Assembly (NCBI GenBank): GCA_023935145.1
Contig: CM043698.1
Location: 61,195,501 to 61,259,500 of the forward strand
From: Bretschneidera sinensis
Lineage: Eukaryota > Streptophyta > Magnoliopsida > Brassicales > Akaniaceae
Length of the DNA: 64,000 nucleotides
Direction: 5' to 3'
Made by a program: the position numbers and the translations under genes. The notes beneath the pieces are model-generated. The model saw nothing but the letters and a program-made list of their open reading frames with translations, ran no database searches and had not been told where the DNA came from. Every line of letters starts with the position of its first letter. The stretch's first letter is position 1. Positions 11,585 through 23,787 of the stretch are shown in pieces.

Positions 11585-13036
11585 GTAAGTGAAATCTTAT
11601 CTTTTGTATATGTATTTTGTGATACCGTCAATTGTTGTATGTGCGTTGCATGTCATTAGGAATTGTGCTTGATATTTTTTATAAGTAAATTTTGCTTGTG
11701 AATTTTTTTTGAAATTATCATTTTTACGTGTAACAAAAAAGTAAAGATACCATGACTTAATGGCATAGGAAAGAAATAAAAGACAAGTTAAAATTTATAT
11801 TTTCAAGAAATATTAATATTGTTTTGATTTAACAAATTTCAATACACTAATGAATTTTTACAATCTGATTATAAAAATATTTTAAATTTAATTCAGTCTA
11901 TTTATAGATTTTTTGGGTAAAACAGTATATTTATAGATTTAATTACATAGTAATGAATTATATGAAAACCTTGTTTATATAAAGTAATTCTATTTTGTTT
12001 TCTGTAAATGACTTGTTCGTATATAGCTTCCAAAATTTATAATATCGAGAAACATTTATGTTGTTCTAATTTAAAAAAAATCAATATATTGATGAGATTA
12101 TTAATTTTTCAGTGGTTAATTGTTTGTGAAAGACTAGTTCATATAGAGTAATGAATTTTTGGTAAATGATTTGCTATGTTGAGTAAAACAAAAACCTAAT
12201 TGTGTAACGAAAAGAAGATGTTAATTTAATTGATTTAATCATATAATAATAATTTATTTTTGTGAAAGGTTTGTTTAGTAGAGTAATGAATAATGAATCT
12301 AATTAAATATTTATCAAGATAAAAATTATTATAAATTTAATCCTTATCCATCCTTATTTTCTTTTGTTAATTTGATGATTTAATTGTTCATGAAAAACTT
12401 GTTCATATAGAGTAATGAATTTTTAGTAAGTGACTTGCTTGTATAGAGTAAAATAAAAACTAATTATATGAGGGAAAGAAACAGTCAATTTAATTGATTT
12501 ATAATAATTTATTATTTGTGAAAGGCTTGTTCTTATAGAGTTATGATTGTTTGTCAAAGATATTTTTTTTTCTTCTGTCAATTGAATGGATTTAATTACA
12601 TAAGAAATAATTTTTGTGAAAAAATTATTTACTAGTATTGATTTTTTTAATTGACTTGCTTATGTAGTGTTAAACAAAAACCTAATTATATGAGAAAAAT
12701 AAAAATTTAATTTAATTGATTTAATTACTTATTAATTTATTGTTTGTAAAATACTGGTTTATATAGAGTAGTTAATTGTTTTTGAAATACTTATACAGAG
12801 AATCCCAATTCTTGAGGAAAAGAAAAATGCTTAATCTAAAAAAAATAGTTAAGGGTATTTTTGTCCGGTGAATGTTTTACACTTTATTCATATTTTTATA
12901 GATATATGATAGATATTGTGGGCAATAGCATTCGAACGTCTAGTATTGTGCAGCATAAATGCTTGATTCAGTGCTTCTCATTTTTTGCCTTTTATTTTGT
13001 AAATATCACATGGCTGAATTAATATTTTATTTCCAG
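11585..13036 (+). repeat. Intron 5 with degenerate tandem repeats
   Basis: From about 11930 to 12830 the phrases 'gttcatatagagtaatgaat', 'gacttgcttgtatagagt' and 'aattatatgag' with 'aattgatttaatt' recur every 100-150 bp in degraded form, about six to eight times. This looks like an old, AT-rich local tandem array. A LINE-tail-like phrase (ttttttataagtaaat) lies at about 11680 between two TGCTTG words. No coding sequence. Confidence 0.45.
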
Positions 13037-13107
13037 CCAATGAGTATGGTGTGGAATTTATTTCGTGATCGGCGGGAAGGATATACTGATAAAGCAGTTG
13101 CCATAAG
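13037..13107 (+). CDS. NRPA2: NRPA2 exon 6
   Basis: PMSMVWNLFRDRREGYTDKA and then VAIR, after TTTCCAG; the last Arg codon is split. FRDR+EGY is conserved in NRPA2. Confidence 0.85.
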
Positions 13108-13490
13108 GTTCTCCCTTTATTCCATGCGTATAGTTACTTTCGGTGATATCCTGTATTATCATTATTTTTTATTTTTTGTCTGATGATAAAATGGACAGTG
13201 GTATGAGGTCCTTCGAGAAGTTAGATTTATATCATTGCTTTGAAGAAATTACTAATTACTGCGTACATATAAAATGATAATATTTAATAATCGCATGTGT
13301 GTTGGTGTGTTTATTGGTATTGCTTTGGTGAGAATATGCATTGCATTGAGTTAATAGCTTGGCTAATGTTATTAATTTCTTGATGCTTCCTTCCTAGTGT
13401 AAACTTTGTCACAACTGTTTTCTCAGCTTCTTGCATGACTGTTTTAAACCGATTTGATCATTCTTGCCTTTGGTCTCAATTCTCTTCTAG
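13108..13490 (+). other. Intron 6, nothing recognised
   Basis: Ordinary GT-AG intron of 383 bp with a T-rich 3' end and no other feature. Confidence 0.5.
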
Positions 13491-13568
13491 GTGTGTGAGG
13501 GAAGATCAATCGTCAGTAACAATTAAATTGTATTACCTTCATAATGGAAGCGCAAGACTTGGATTTTG
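13491..13568 (+). CDS. NRPA2: NRPA2 exon 7
   Basis: CVREDQSSVTIKLYYLHNGS followed by ARLGFW between TTCTAG and GTAACT. Intact. Confidence 0.9.
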
Positions 13569-13664
13569 GTAACTCTAAGTTTAGCTTTGGGAATGATGAG
13601 ACATTTGACTTGTGATTCTGAATTAAAACTAATTTATATATATCTTTATAATTTGCTTTTGCAG

Positions 13665-13710
13665 GATACAAGGGAGGGAGTACCTGCTTCCTGTGGGCGT
13701 AATTCTAAAG
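13665..13710 (+). CDS. NRPA2: NRPA2 exon 8
   Basis: Completes the split Trp codon and encodes IQGREYLLPVGVILK between TTTGCAG and GTGTTC. Intact. Confidence 0.88.
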
Positions 13711-14184
13711 GTGTTCTCTTGCTTACTACTGTCTCTAGATATATGCCTATGCTATTTGATCTTCTTTAAGCCTTTTTCATGTAACATTATGAGGAAATTG
13801 GCTGTTTAATGCAGTTAACATTTCTTCTGCTTGTATATGCTCAACTTGTTTTGATGTATGCCATTTTTTTTATACATGTGTAAAATCTTGAGCAGGTATT
13901 AATTTATAAAATCATGTCCAGGTATTAATGCGTCAAATCATGTGCAGAACCAGTTGGAGCTCATGTTTGTATAATAAAATATTATGTAGTGACATTCATG
14001 ATTTGGCTGCATAACCTGTATCACTTTCGTTATCATTTAAACTCTTTTAACTGAGTCGTTATTTTCCGTAGTCAAACAAATGTGTGTTGAAGGCACAGAA
14101 AAAAGTTAGCTTACCATTGTCCTTTAACTTGTGCTAGAAAGGTCTAGTACATTGTAGTAGGGTATATAGAGCTGATTTTGCATT

Positions 14185-16650
14185 TTATATATTGTTAAAT
14201 GGTTTCGTGGAAAGTTCTAGTATGAGATATTTTTTGGATTTCCTTGAGGATTATGGTCTTGTGGACCTCCCTCTTTTGGGGGGCTTGTTTACTTGCTCCC
14301 ATTTTAGAGAACGCCCTTCCTTCTCTAGGATTGACTGGTTTCTTGTTTTCGAGGATTGGGAAGATCTTTTCTCCCATGTGATTCAAATAGGCTAATGTTC
14401 ATAGAAGGTATAACTTTTTGAGCAACATTGAAGTTGATATTGTGTCGTTTGAGGAAAAGGATGAGATGAAGGAAGCGATTAGTAGTTACTACAAGAAGCT
14501 TTATAGCGAACCTTGCAAGTGGAGACCTAATCTTGATGAATTGAACTTCAATTGCATTGATGGGGAGTCGGCTAGATGGATTGTGAGGTCTTTCGAGGAG
14601 GATATTCTTTTTGCCCTTTAAAGTGGTAATGGTGACAAAGCTTCGGGTCCAGATAGTTTTATTATGGCTTTCTTTCAAGCTAATTGGGAGGTGGTGAAGG
14701 AAGACATTCCTAAAATCTTTGAAGAGTTATATTGTTAGGTTGAGTTTGTCAATAGTGTTAACTCTACTTTTGTGGTTCTTATTCCTAAGAAGAGTGGGGC
14801 TCTTGTATTAAAAACTTTCGGCCTATAAGCCTTATGGGAGGTTTACAAGCTCATTTCTAATGTTCTTACTAATGGCTTGAAAATAGTTATTGGGCAAGTG
14901 GTGGGTTTGAATCAAAATGCTTTGATTGAGGGAAGAAAAATTTTGGATGCAACTTGATTGCAAATGAGGTGGTGGATTCTCAGTTGAAATGGGAAAAACA
15001 AGGGTTGGTTTGCAAGTTAGATATGGGAAAAGCAGATGACCATGTTAGTTGGGATTTATCTCTTTTGGCTTGAGAAGATGGGTTTCGGTGCCTCTTGATG
15101 TAAGTGGATTAGAAAATGCATTTCATCCTCTTCCTTTTCCTTTTCTGTTAAAGGTAGTGGTTGTCCCCTTCCTTTTTACTCTTGTCATGGAGGCTTTTAG
15201 AAAAATATTGTCTAGAGCAGTGGATGGGGGACTTTTGCATGGTTTCAAAGTGGGTAGGGATAAGGTGTAAATTGAGGTGTCACACCTCCTTTTTGCCGAT
15301 GATACTATTGTCTTTGGTGTGGAAAGAGAGAAAATTCTCAATCTTTGTTGTGTTCTCATTTGCTTTGAAGTGGTTTCCGAGCTTAAGATTAATTTTAGCA
15401 AAAGTTCTATGAATCCTCTTGGGGAGGGCATGAATGGGGACTATTTGGCAAGCTTGTTGGGGTGCACCGTTAAATCTCTTCCTATCATCTATTTGGGCCT
15501 TCCTTTGGGGGTTGGATTTAAAGACAATAGGATGTGGGACCCCATTGTTGAGCGGTTTGAAAAGAAGTTGGTTGGTGGAAGAAGTATTTTCTTTCCAAGG
15601 GGGGAAGGTTGACGCTTATTAAAAGCACTCTTTCAAGCTTTCTCATCTATTTTATGTCCCTTCTCCCTATCCCATCGATGGTTGCTAAGAGGTGGGAAGC
15701 TATTCAAAGAGGTCCCTTTGGGGTTGTTTTGAGTATGATTTCAAATATCACTTAGTGAAATGGAGCATCATCACTCAACTGATTGAGAGAGGTGGTTTAG
15801 GGCTTAAATCATTTACCTTTTTCAATAGGGCTTTGCTTGGTAAGTAGTTACGGAGATTCACAAATGAAAATAATCACTTGTGGCGGAAAGTTGTTAGTGC
15901 AAAGTTTGGTATCGATCATTGTGGGTGGAAAGAATTAGGAAATAATGGGATGAGGTCTTGTCCTTGGTATCCTTTGAGGCTGGTAGGGGAAAGACTATTC
16001 CCTTTTGGCTTGATTCTTGGTGTGGAGACACCCCTTTAAAATACCTTTTTCCTACATTTTTTTCTATTGTAAGAGAGTCAGATGTTTTAATTAATGAGTG
16101 TGCGTCTTTGGCAAATGGTGAGATATTTTGGGATATTTGTCTTGTTCGCAATGTTCGTGATTGGGAGCTTCAAAGTCTTGGAGATTTTTTTGATAAAATC
16201 TACAAAGGCCTGGTTTGGGTAATGCTTTAAGTGGAGATTAGGATAAAATGAAGTGGACGCTTAATCGTAATGGAAAGTTTGAAGTCAACTCTTTTTGTAA
16301 GGCTTGTCTTCTCCTTTTAGAGGAGAGTTCCAACTTCCCTTATAAACTCATTTGGAAGTCTTATGCTCTCATTAAAGTGACCTTTTTGTTTGGGAAGATA
16401 CTTGAGGAAGATTTTGACTGCTGATAACCTTTAAAGGAAAGGAAAAGTGCTTGTGGATCGGTGTTACCTTTGCAAAGAGGAGAGTGAGTCCGTGCATCAT
16501 TTATTGTTAACTTGTTGTTGGATGAGACAATTTTGGAATATGGCTCTTCAGGTTTTGGGTCTTTGTTGGGTGAATAGTGATTCCGTTTAAGATAAGCTTT
16601 GGACGTGGAATGAATATAGGATAAATCTGTTTGACCAGAATGCACCTATA
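14185..16650 (+). mobile_element. Degenerate plant L1-like LINE in intron 8, sense orientation
   Basis: Recognisable in order: endonuclease C-terminal part (FLDFLEDYGLVDLPLLGGLF at 14230, SRIDWFLV), the linker and GDKASGPDSF (14632), RT core pieces (LIPKK, YKLISNVLTNGLK, QNALIEGRKILD), the active-site box LLFADDTIVFG at about 15290, FLPIIYLGLPLG-type thumb sequence at 15480, and a zinc-binding RT tail (CYLCKEESESVHHLL at 16464). Frames break repeatedly, so it is dead. The N-terminal ORF1 and the start of the endonuclease are missing (5' truncated). It lies in the transcript sense of NRPA2. Confidence 0.85.
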
Positions 16651-17003
16651 CTATGCAAAAATTATCTCTCCCCCCCTCATAATCAAGAGTTTACTCTCTT
16701 GGCTAAGAGTGAGGATCCCATTTTGCGTTAATCTTGGGGAGTATTTCTCCTCCTAAATTGTTAGGAGTCTAGGCCCTCTATGCCAGCATTCGTGAATGTC
16801 AAATCCAAAATTTTCTTAGCTAGATTGCTATTTGCTGCATTTTATAATTAAATAAATATTCTTTGCTATTTGCTGCATTTATGAGGGCGTTTCATACAAC
16901 TCTGGTCAGTTCCTCATGCTAGAACTTTTGAAGTCTTTCATTTTGTGGTACTTCATGTTTAATGATTTTTTAGAGCATCACTTATGGAAAAATGATTTTC
17001 ATA

Positions 17004-17024
17004 TTTATAAAAAAAAGGAAAAAG
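17004..17024 (+). mobile_element. Very short LINE-tail-like insertion with 10-bp duplication
   Basis: Twenty-one bases (tttataaaaaaaaggaaaaag) lie between two copies of GATTTTCATA (16994-17003 and 17025-17034). The A-rich insert with flanking duplication looks like a retroposed 3' tail that was extremely 5'-truncated. The duplication is short enough that chance is possible. Confidence 0.35.
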
Positions 17025-17819
17025 GATTTTCATAGAGCATTAACTAATGTCATATAACCCATAATGAGCCTTATTTGCACTTTGGTAATTCTTACTTGAT
17101 TGGTTGGCCCAGTTGTTTTGATGAAAATAATATGTTATTTCTCCACACTTATTCGGAGATGAAATGGACATGAATGTTTTAGGTTATAAATTTTCTTTGT
17201 TTGCGGCTAGAAGTTTGTAAACTTATAAATTATATGAAGTTATTGTGAACAACTTATCTTGGTGATGTTGCCACAATATGCTGTATACTTTTGTTTTTTA
17301 GTTAAAATTGTGCACTTCTAAAAAGGAAGTTGAATAATTTGTGTACATGTATCAAGAATGCTAGTGGTATTTTAGGAAAAAGGGAGATTGAATTCTATAC
17401 TTGATCTATTCCAAAGATGAGAATACAAATAAATATATATTTTTCATTTGGTTCCAAATAAACTCTAAACAGCTTCCATAGTGCTTAGGAATTTAGAGCC
17501 AGCATTTTTGATCTCTCAAGGGCTTTTGCATTCATATTTTGTGGTTAAGAGGGCCAGACTCTTTCCTCCCTTTTTATTGGTAGGTCATTTTCTCCGTCAC
17601 TTCTTACATCCCTGTCCCTATGCACCTCCTTTCTGTCCATTCATAGGTTCACATGATGGATCTCTAGTTTAGCTATCCTCACAGCAGTGTGTTCTTCCTT
17701 TACAGTGGCTCACTGTTTACAAGTCCTTCACCAGAACCTGAGATAATGGAATTGTTGATCAGAATTGACATTTCCAATTGCAGAAATTTTTTCTTGGGAA
17801 ATTATGTAATATTCATATA

Positions 17820-17888
17820 GAGCATGTTTGGTTTGCTATTTAGGCCAACTTAAAGCAAGTTGGCTTAAATAGCAAACCAAACATCGCC
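17820..17888. mobile_element. 69-bp Tourist-like MITE, near-perfect hairpin
   Basis: Arms 17824-17851 and 17857-17884 are inverted repeats with 27 of 28 positions paired around a 5-base loop (AAAGC). The tips GAGCATGTTTGG and GGCGATGTTTGG (as read inward from each end) resemble Tourist/PIF-Harbinger MITE ends. The insertion is flanked on both sides by ATA, as expected for 3-bp target duplications of that superfamily. No coding capacity; it sits in intron 8. Confidence 0.7.
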
Positions 17889-18124
17889 ATAATCTTTTTT
17901 TATTTTTTTATTTTTATAACTTATAAAAAGTATTTTTTTTTAATTTATTTTTTTATGGGATAGGTTTTTCGAAAAGAACATTTGTTTATTAGCGATGTTA
18001 TAGACTAGTTGATTGCACAGTTCAAAAGAAAGGTGAAAGGCTTTTGCTTTAATGCCTCTCTTCGTCTTTTTGGGTTGTTCGGAATGAATGAAATCGGAGG
18101 GCCTTTGGTGGAGAGGAAAAACAA

Positions 18125-18720
18125 TTGGGGGTTATTTTTTTTATAAGTAAATTGTATTAAAAAACACACGCCAAGGGGGTACAACCCATGTACAAATATG
18201 AGAGAAACTACACAAAATCTACTAAATCTGTGCCATTTACAAAAGAATGCCCCTTGATCCAAAAATTAAGGGCACTGAACCACTTTTCCCTAGTTACAAG
18301 AAAATGCTTCTCAATTCCATTAAAATCTCTACGATTCCTCTCCTTCCAGTGGGGAATAATAGAGTAAGCTTTCTTAAGGCTCTTAGAAATCCTAAACCTA
18401 CTTCAAGCCCAAATTTCATTTTTCACGGGACCGGCAAACACCCAAGAAACACCCACCACCTTATAGGTCATTTCCCACGAATCTCTCGCCAATGAACACT
18501 CCCGCAAAAGATAAAACATGGATTCACCGTAACCTTTGCAAATAAAAAACTGATTCACTAAAACTCTTTTTTGTAAATTGTCTAAAGTGAGAATTTTCTC
18601 CCACGAGGCTTCCCAAGTAAAAGAAAACCCACTTTCATTGGAGCTCCAGTGCGTCAAATAACTTTCCACGGAAATTTGTAAAAAGCTTTCACCTCAAATT
18701 TTGGGTTCACAACCTTAAAT
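18125..18720 (-). mobile_element. 5'-truncated LINE, antisense, intron 8
   Basis: The minus strand at 18403-18669 encodes the zinc-binding end of a plant LINE RT (ESGFSFTWEASWEKILTLDN, NQFFICKGYGESMFYLLREC). Its 3' end lies at lower coordinates, where the plus strand shows ttttttttataagtaaattg, the poly-A-like tail of these elements. RT core and endonuclease are absent. Confidence 0.7.
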
Positions 18721-18886
18721 TTTGGCTATATGGGTGTTCTCTTGTAAGTGAGGAAGAGTTGGCTGATTTTATTTATTTTTTGGTTTGTAAATGGTAGTTT
18801 GTACAAGGGTGGGCACCACCTTAGTGCCTTATTATTTTTTTTGAAGGACCTTAGTGCCTTATTAATATACTTTCTTATTAAAAAAA
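18721..18886 (+). mobile_element. LINE 3' end, sense, with internal duplication
   Basis: The plus strand carries a typical LINE tail: tttgtacaagggtgggcacc, 'ttagtgccttatt', then tactttcttattaaaaaaaa. The phrase ccttagtgccttatt is present twice (about 18829 and 18848). Only the extreme 3' end is left. Confidence 0.55.
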
Positions 18887-18950
18887 AGAACTGGTCCATC
18901 CTATAATTGTTTTCTTATTAGCATACTTTCCTCTTGATTGTTATTATCAG

Positions 18951-19131
18951 GCTCTCAGCGAAACTAATGATGGTGAAATATATGAAAATTTAAAATGCTG
19001 CTACAATGAGAAACATGGGAGGGGACAGGGAGCTGTTGGAACTCAACTTGTGCGAGAAAGGGCCAAAATTATTCTTGATGAAGTTCAGGACTTGTCACTT
19101 TTCACTCGGGAACTGTGTCGACAGCACATTG
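18951..19131 (+). CDS. NRPA2: NRPA2 exon 9
   Basis: ALSETNDGEIYENLKCCYNE, then HGRGQGAVGTQLVRERAKII and LFTRELCRQHIG between ATCAG and GTAAAC. Intact; spans the protrusion-lobe transition. Confidence 0.9.
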
Positions 19132-19205
19132 GTAAACACTTGTCTCACGGTTATTTAGTTTAACATATTAAGAAAGTATGCTAACTTCCCAAATTGTAAT
19201 GATAG

Positions 19206-19258
19206 GGGAGCATTTCCAACCGATTATTGATGGACTAGAAAGCGAAAGTTATTCTGTT
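19206..19258 (+). CDS. NRPA2: NRPA2 exon 10
   Basis: EHFQPIIDGLESESYSV after GATAG, before GTAAGT. Intact. Confidence 0.88.
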
Positions 19259-19423
19259 GTAAGTTATATTCCTTTATCTATTACCTTTAGGTTTCTGAAA
19301 GAAAATAGGGATGATATTTACTTTGAGAAGAAATTCTTTGAAATTCAATTTTGCAAGAATTACTTTCTGATAAAGTTTATGATCTATAATTTGTTCTTAA
19401 CGTTTTTGAAAATCTTTTTTTAG

Positions 19424-19497
19424 GTTGCTGAAGCAGTTCTCAGGGATTACATATTTGTTCACCTTGACAATGATGATGACAAGTTCAATCTTCTCCT
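19424..19497 (+). CDS. NRPA2: NRPA2 exon 11
   Basis: VAEAVLRDYIFVHLDNDDDK and FNLL after TTTTTAG. The donor is GTTAGC and the split Leu codon is completed by exon 12. Confidence 0.88.
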
Positions 19498-19643
19498 GTT
19501 AGCTGCCACTCGCTTACCTGTTAGCTTTTACAATGTTTTATGGAAAATAGTTCTGCTACTTTCCATTTTTTCTCACATCTAAAGGTTTTTCCTTTGGCTG
19601 GAAGATCTTTGTAATCTGTCTGTATTTAATTTTTTCTCTTTAG

Positions 19644-19761
19644 CTTCATGGTGCAGAAACTTTTCTCACTTATAGATCAGACTTCTGTGCCAGACAACCC
19701 TGATTCGTTGCAAAATCAGGAAATCTTACGCCCCGGTCACCTAATTACCATTTATGTCAAG
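19644..19761 (+). CDS. NRPA2: NRPA2 exon 12
   Basis: LFMVQKLFSLIDQTSVPDNP, then SLQNQEILRPGHLITIYVK between CTTTAG and GTAGAA. Intact. SLQNQEIL.PGHLIT is typical of Pol I subunit 2. Confidence 0.9.
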
Positions 19762-20564
19762 GTAGAAACTTAGACCGTTAACTTTTAAATGTAAATGTTT
19801 GTTTATGGATGCTCTAGGGCAGTAGGCAGCAAAAAACTTTAAATACAAATATTGAGATGGGTTAGTGTTTTCTTTGCTAAGTTACGTAGGAGGGGGCCCC
19901 TATCTTTGAATAACCTGATGCCACTTCAATTTGACATGATTACTTGGCTGTCAGACCATAATGAAAACACCATTTTGTTTTTCTTCTAAACAAATACAAT
20001 ATTGAGATTCTTCTTTTGGTGTGCGATTGGTTTCTAAAACCCCTTCCTGCTCTAGGCCTTTTACTAGTTTGTCACATATTTTTTGAAGTGAGCCCTTGGT
20101 AAGGTGACATAAAGAGTCATTATTTCTTTTGAAATTACTAATTAATAATGAACTAAATGATATGTGTGTATGTGTGTGTGTGTTTGTGTTATATATGTTT
20201 GTACCTTTTACCTTTTATTTTTCATCTTGTTAAAAGTACTATTCAATGTGAGAGCTTTTTGAAAAGATATATTTGGCAACCTTTATCTTGCATGCTTGTT
20301 GAAATGAAATGCAGGAATGCTGAAACTTGTGATTCATAATATTTTATATTGCATTTTTAGCCCAAATGGTTAAATGTCTCTTGTCCCATCTTTATTTGAA
20401 GTTTCTATTAATTAGAAATTGACGCTTTATCATAGCCACAGTTGCAGCATATTCATTATATCAGATTAATTTTTGCAGTAATATGATCATCCTTAGATTC
20501 GGATCATAATTGTTTTAACAATGTACAAGAAATGTGGTTACATCTTATTTACTGTGGTTTCTAG
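19762..20564 (+). other. Intron 12, nothing recognised
   Basis: GT-AG intron with a short TG-rich run near 20163 (atgtgtgtatgtgtgtgtgt). No mobile element identified. Confidence 0.45.
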
Positions 20565-20653
20565 GAAAAACTAGAAGATTGGCTACGCAAGGCAAAAAAG
20601 GCTTCTCCAAGATGAGATAAAGAACAAAAAAAAAGATTTTATGTTTGAGAGCT
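20565..20653 (+). CDS. NRPA2: NRPA2 exon 13, with a +1 frameshift
   Basis: It begins EKLEDWLRKAK, and the next codons should give LLQDEIKN. The run of six A at about 20592-20597 has one base too many, so the frame as written hits TGA in GATGAGATAAAG. After the shift the family sequence (LLQDEIKNKKKDFMFES) resumes and the donor GTACGT fits the phase of exon 14. Confidence 0.78.
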
Positions 20654-21899
20654 GTACGTTATTTTCTTGCCCTTTTCTCTGCTAAAAGATTTCTCTCTCC
20701 CTCCTCCTCTCTCTCAGAATTATATGTTCATTTGGGAAGCATGTCTAATTTATTGCTTCTTTTGAGTCATTAGAGATGTCTCGATCTTAAATAGCATATC
20801 ATATACTTTATGGCACTTAATGTGGTACATTAGATTACATTACGTTATGGCCACATTTTATATTTTTGCGGTTGTGGCAGTTATTACCATGTGCTGTTGC
20901 TTTAACTAATTACTTAATTCATCTCTTTCCCTATGAATAAGCATATTACCCTAATATTTAGGCAGAATGGTGATATGGGATGTTGATGTTTATAGAGCTG
21001 TCATTATTCATTTGTGTCGTTTACAGATAAAATGTTAATAACAATATATCACTGTCTATTTCTACCAGTCCTTGCTCTAAACTCAATTTCAAGTTTGTTA
21101 GATGCTGAGAAAGCTGTCAAGGTCTTGTGGTTGTCCCGTTGAATTGATTTTGATAAATAATATGCTTTGAAACACTGAGAAGTTATTGGATGCATAACAT
21201 CATTATAGAATATTTAATAATTTGTTATATAATTAAGATGCACCTTTAGTTGATTGAAATGTAATTTAGGGTTGGCACTCATTGAAACGATGCTTAAATG
21301 ATCAAAATATCCTTGATGTTGAAAATAAAAAAAAATATAGATGAATAATTTATTTTGTAGAAGTATATACACAATCTATTGTATGTCGCATAATAAATTT
21401 TTGTTTTGAGATTTAGAATTAATTTTTTTACTTAAGTATATAACTTCATCACAAGTTTATTATTTTATTTTTGTAATTTAACTTGATCTCAATAATGATA
21501 TTAATTTTTATGTATAATTATACATCCACTAATTTATTTTTCCTTTCTAAATTTGACAAATTTATTCATATATTGAGTCTCAAATGCCAAAGTTGTAGTT
21601 TTTATTACTTTTTATAATAAAATTTGTGGACCAAATAGTTATTTTATTACTGAAGAAAAAGCGTGGAAGATAACGAAATGGCATAACTACAATATTTTAT
21701 CTTAGGTAAGGGTATATTTGTCCAAATACCTTCGAGGGAAATTCAAGGATGTCTCCAATCCACAAATTCTAGTGTGTGTGGGTGGGAGGAGGATGCCTCA
21801 ATTATCAGGAAGCCTTGAAACCAACCAAACGTAAAAATTGGAATAGACCCAGAATTAGGTTGAAATGTAATTGCCAATTTCAGTGTACCTGCTATTAGT

Positions 21900-22930
21900 G
21901 GAATGGAAAGTGGTCAAACAACCGATTGAGAAAAGGAGTTTGGGTTTACAGTCACTCATTTTTTTTCAACAGAGCTCATGGGAAAATGATTGTGAAGATT
22001 TATGTTGCAAAGGGAGAACTCGTGGAGATGGTGATTGTGGCAAAACATGGAGTGGAACGTAATGGGCAGATGTCAAAGGAGGGGGAGAAGTAACTGTGGG
22101 GTGGGTCTTTGGAAGGGGATTTGTAAGGGGTGGGTTGAATTCTTTTCCAATCTGAGGTTTGTTGTTGGTGGTGGTTTTGTGAGTGATTGCCCTTTGCTTC
22201 ATTTGGGTATTCAACTGTGGATGGTGCCACTTGTTCGGAATGTGCATGACTGGGAGGTTCCAAGAATTGGGGCCTTCTATGAGTTGATTTATAATAATAG
22301 AGTCAACTTTACTAGGGGTGCTAGGGTAGTTTGGAAACCATGGGTGGAGTGAGGTATCTTTATTTGACCATTGAGGGCTCCAATGATTCTTTGGCAAAAA
22401 AGCAAATTTCCAAGTAAGGCGATTTGGAAGACTCGGGCACTTGTGAAAGTAACTTTCTTTGCTTGGAAGGCTACTAGGGGTAGGATCTTAACTATTGATA
22501 GTCTCTAAAAAAGGGAAAAGATCCTTGTTAACCAATGCTATCTTTGTAAATGGAATCTAAATCCGTTAACCATCTTTTGTTGAGGTGCTCTTTTTTATTT
22601 TTTTTAACAAGTCTTGGGCTATGTTAAGGTCTCTAGAGGATGAGCTTTAGTCGTATAGTGGGATTAGAGCCATATAGTTAGTCTCTCTTTCTATTTGTTG
22701 GTTGGTATGGAATGAGAAAAATAGGAGAGTTCTAATGAGGAAAAACCCATTAATTGATCAAAGATAGATGGCTCAACTCTCTTAATTTTTTGTTTGATGG
22801 GATTTTATTTTTGTAAATGACAAAGAACTTGAGTTTCTTGAATTTTGGTCTTGTAAATGAATTTTGTACGTGCGTTGGCACCCTCTTCATGCCTTTTAGT
22901 GAATATATTCTTGCTTAAAAAAAACCATAA
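21900..22930 (+). mobile_element. LINE fragment, sense, intron 13
   Basis: The frame at 22035-22352 contains HDWEVPRIGAFYELIYNN, and downstream WQKSKFPSKAIWKTRALVKV, FFAWKATRGRILTIDSL and NQCYLCKWN, the zinc-binding tail of plant LINE RTs. The element ends in cctcttcatgccttttagtg...aaaaaaaacc at about 22925. Several stops and shifts; RT core absent. Confidence 0.75.
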
Positions 22931-23093
22931 AATTTGAATGTGTGATAAAACTGAATTTTTTTACAACTGGCACTATGTTGACATTGGTTATTTTTATATT
23001 GTCAAGGATTGGTTATTTTCTCTTTTTTTCCTTTTGTGGGGGAGGGATTTCTCCTTGTTGACAATGCTGTATTTTTTGCCTGAGGTATTACAG

Positions 23094-23209
23094 TAGGTGA
23101 TGTGAAGAAGATCATTGCAAGAAATCCTTCCAAGAGTGTCGGTGGAGCAGTTGAGACTATGTTGAAAACTGGAAGACTTACTACGCAGTCAGGTCTAGAT
23201 TTGCAACAG
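23094..23209 (+). CDS. NRPA2: NRPA2 exon 14
   Basis: GDVKKIIARNPSKSVGGAVE, then TMLKTGRLTTQSGLDLQQ, after ATTACAG and before GTATTT. Intact. Confidence 0.9.
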
Positions 23210-23761
23210 GTATTTCTTCTCATAAATAAATATTATTAAATAAACAAATTGTGCAATTAACATACACAAGTAGTTTACGAGTGAGCTACCAAAAGGAAAA
23301 GTAAAAAGGAAAAACAAGGGTGAAAAAAGAAGAAAAGAAAGAAGTCAAAAGTAAAACTAAGGACTGACTCAAACTCAGTTTAAAGACATGTCACTGCATG
23401 ATGCTCATTCCTCCATTGATGAGAAAGGTTTGCACTTCTTTCAGCTTTGGCAGAGTGTGCTTCACTCACTCGAAAGTTTTCATGTTATTTGTTATGCAAT
23501 GGACCAAGAAAAAATGCCCTCTCATTACTCTGTAACTGCACATACAATAGTTAAACATTTTGGACTTGACTTCCAAATTGGTGGTATCCTATTTCAGTAA
23601 ACCTTCCATGTCAACCCAAGAGGTTAGTCATAACCGATTGACTTATGCTCTCTAAAAGACGAGGGGAACTAGAACAACAAGGTTCCCAAGAATGAGGTTT
23701 ATGCAATTAAGGGGAGTAACAGATTTGACATTCTGTTTGCACATCAACAACCAGTTAACAA

Positions 23762-23787
23762 TTTTTTTATGATAAGTAAATAAAATG
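23762..23787 (-). mobile_element. 26-bp LINE-tail-like insertion with perfect 18-bp target duplication
   Basis: TCAACAACCAGTTAACAA occurs at 23744-23761 and again at 23788-23805. Between the copies lie only 26 bases (ttttttt atgataagtaaa taaaatg). The T-run and ataagtaaat phrase match the minus-strand 3' tail of the LINE at 18125-18720. This fits target-primed reverse transcription that aborted after copying the tail. Intron 14. Confidence 0.6.

Noticed and set aside
14195..14678. Overlapping minus-strand frames in intron 8
   Set aside because: Shadows of the sense LINE; the endonuclease and RT motifs are on the plus strand.
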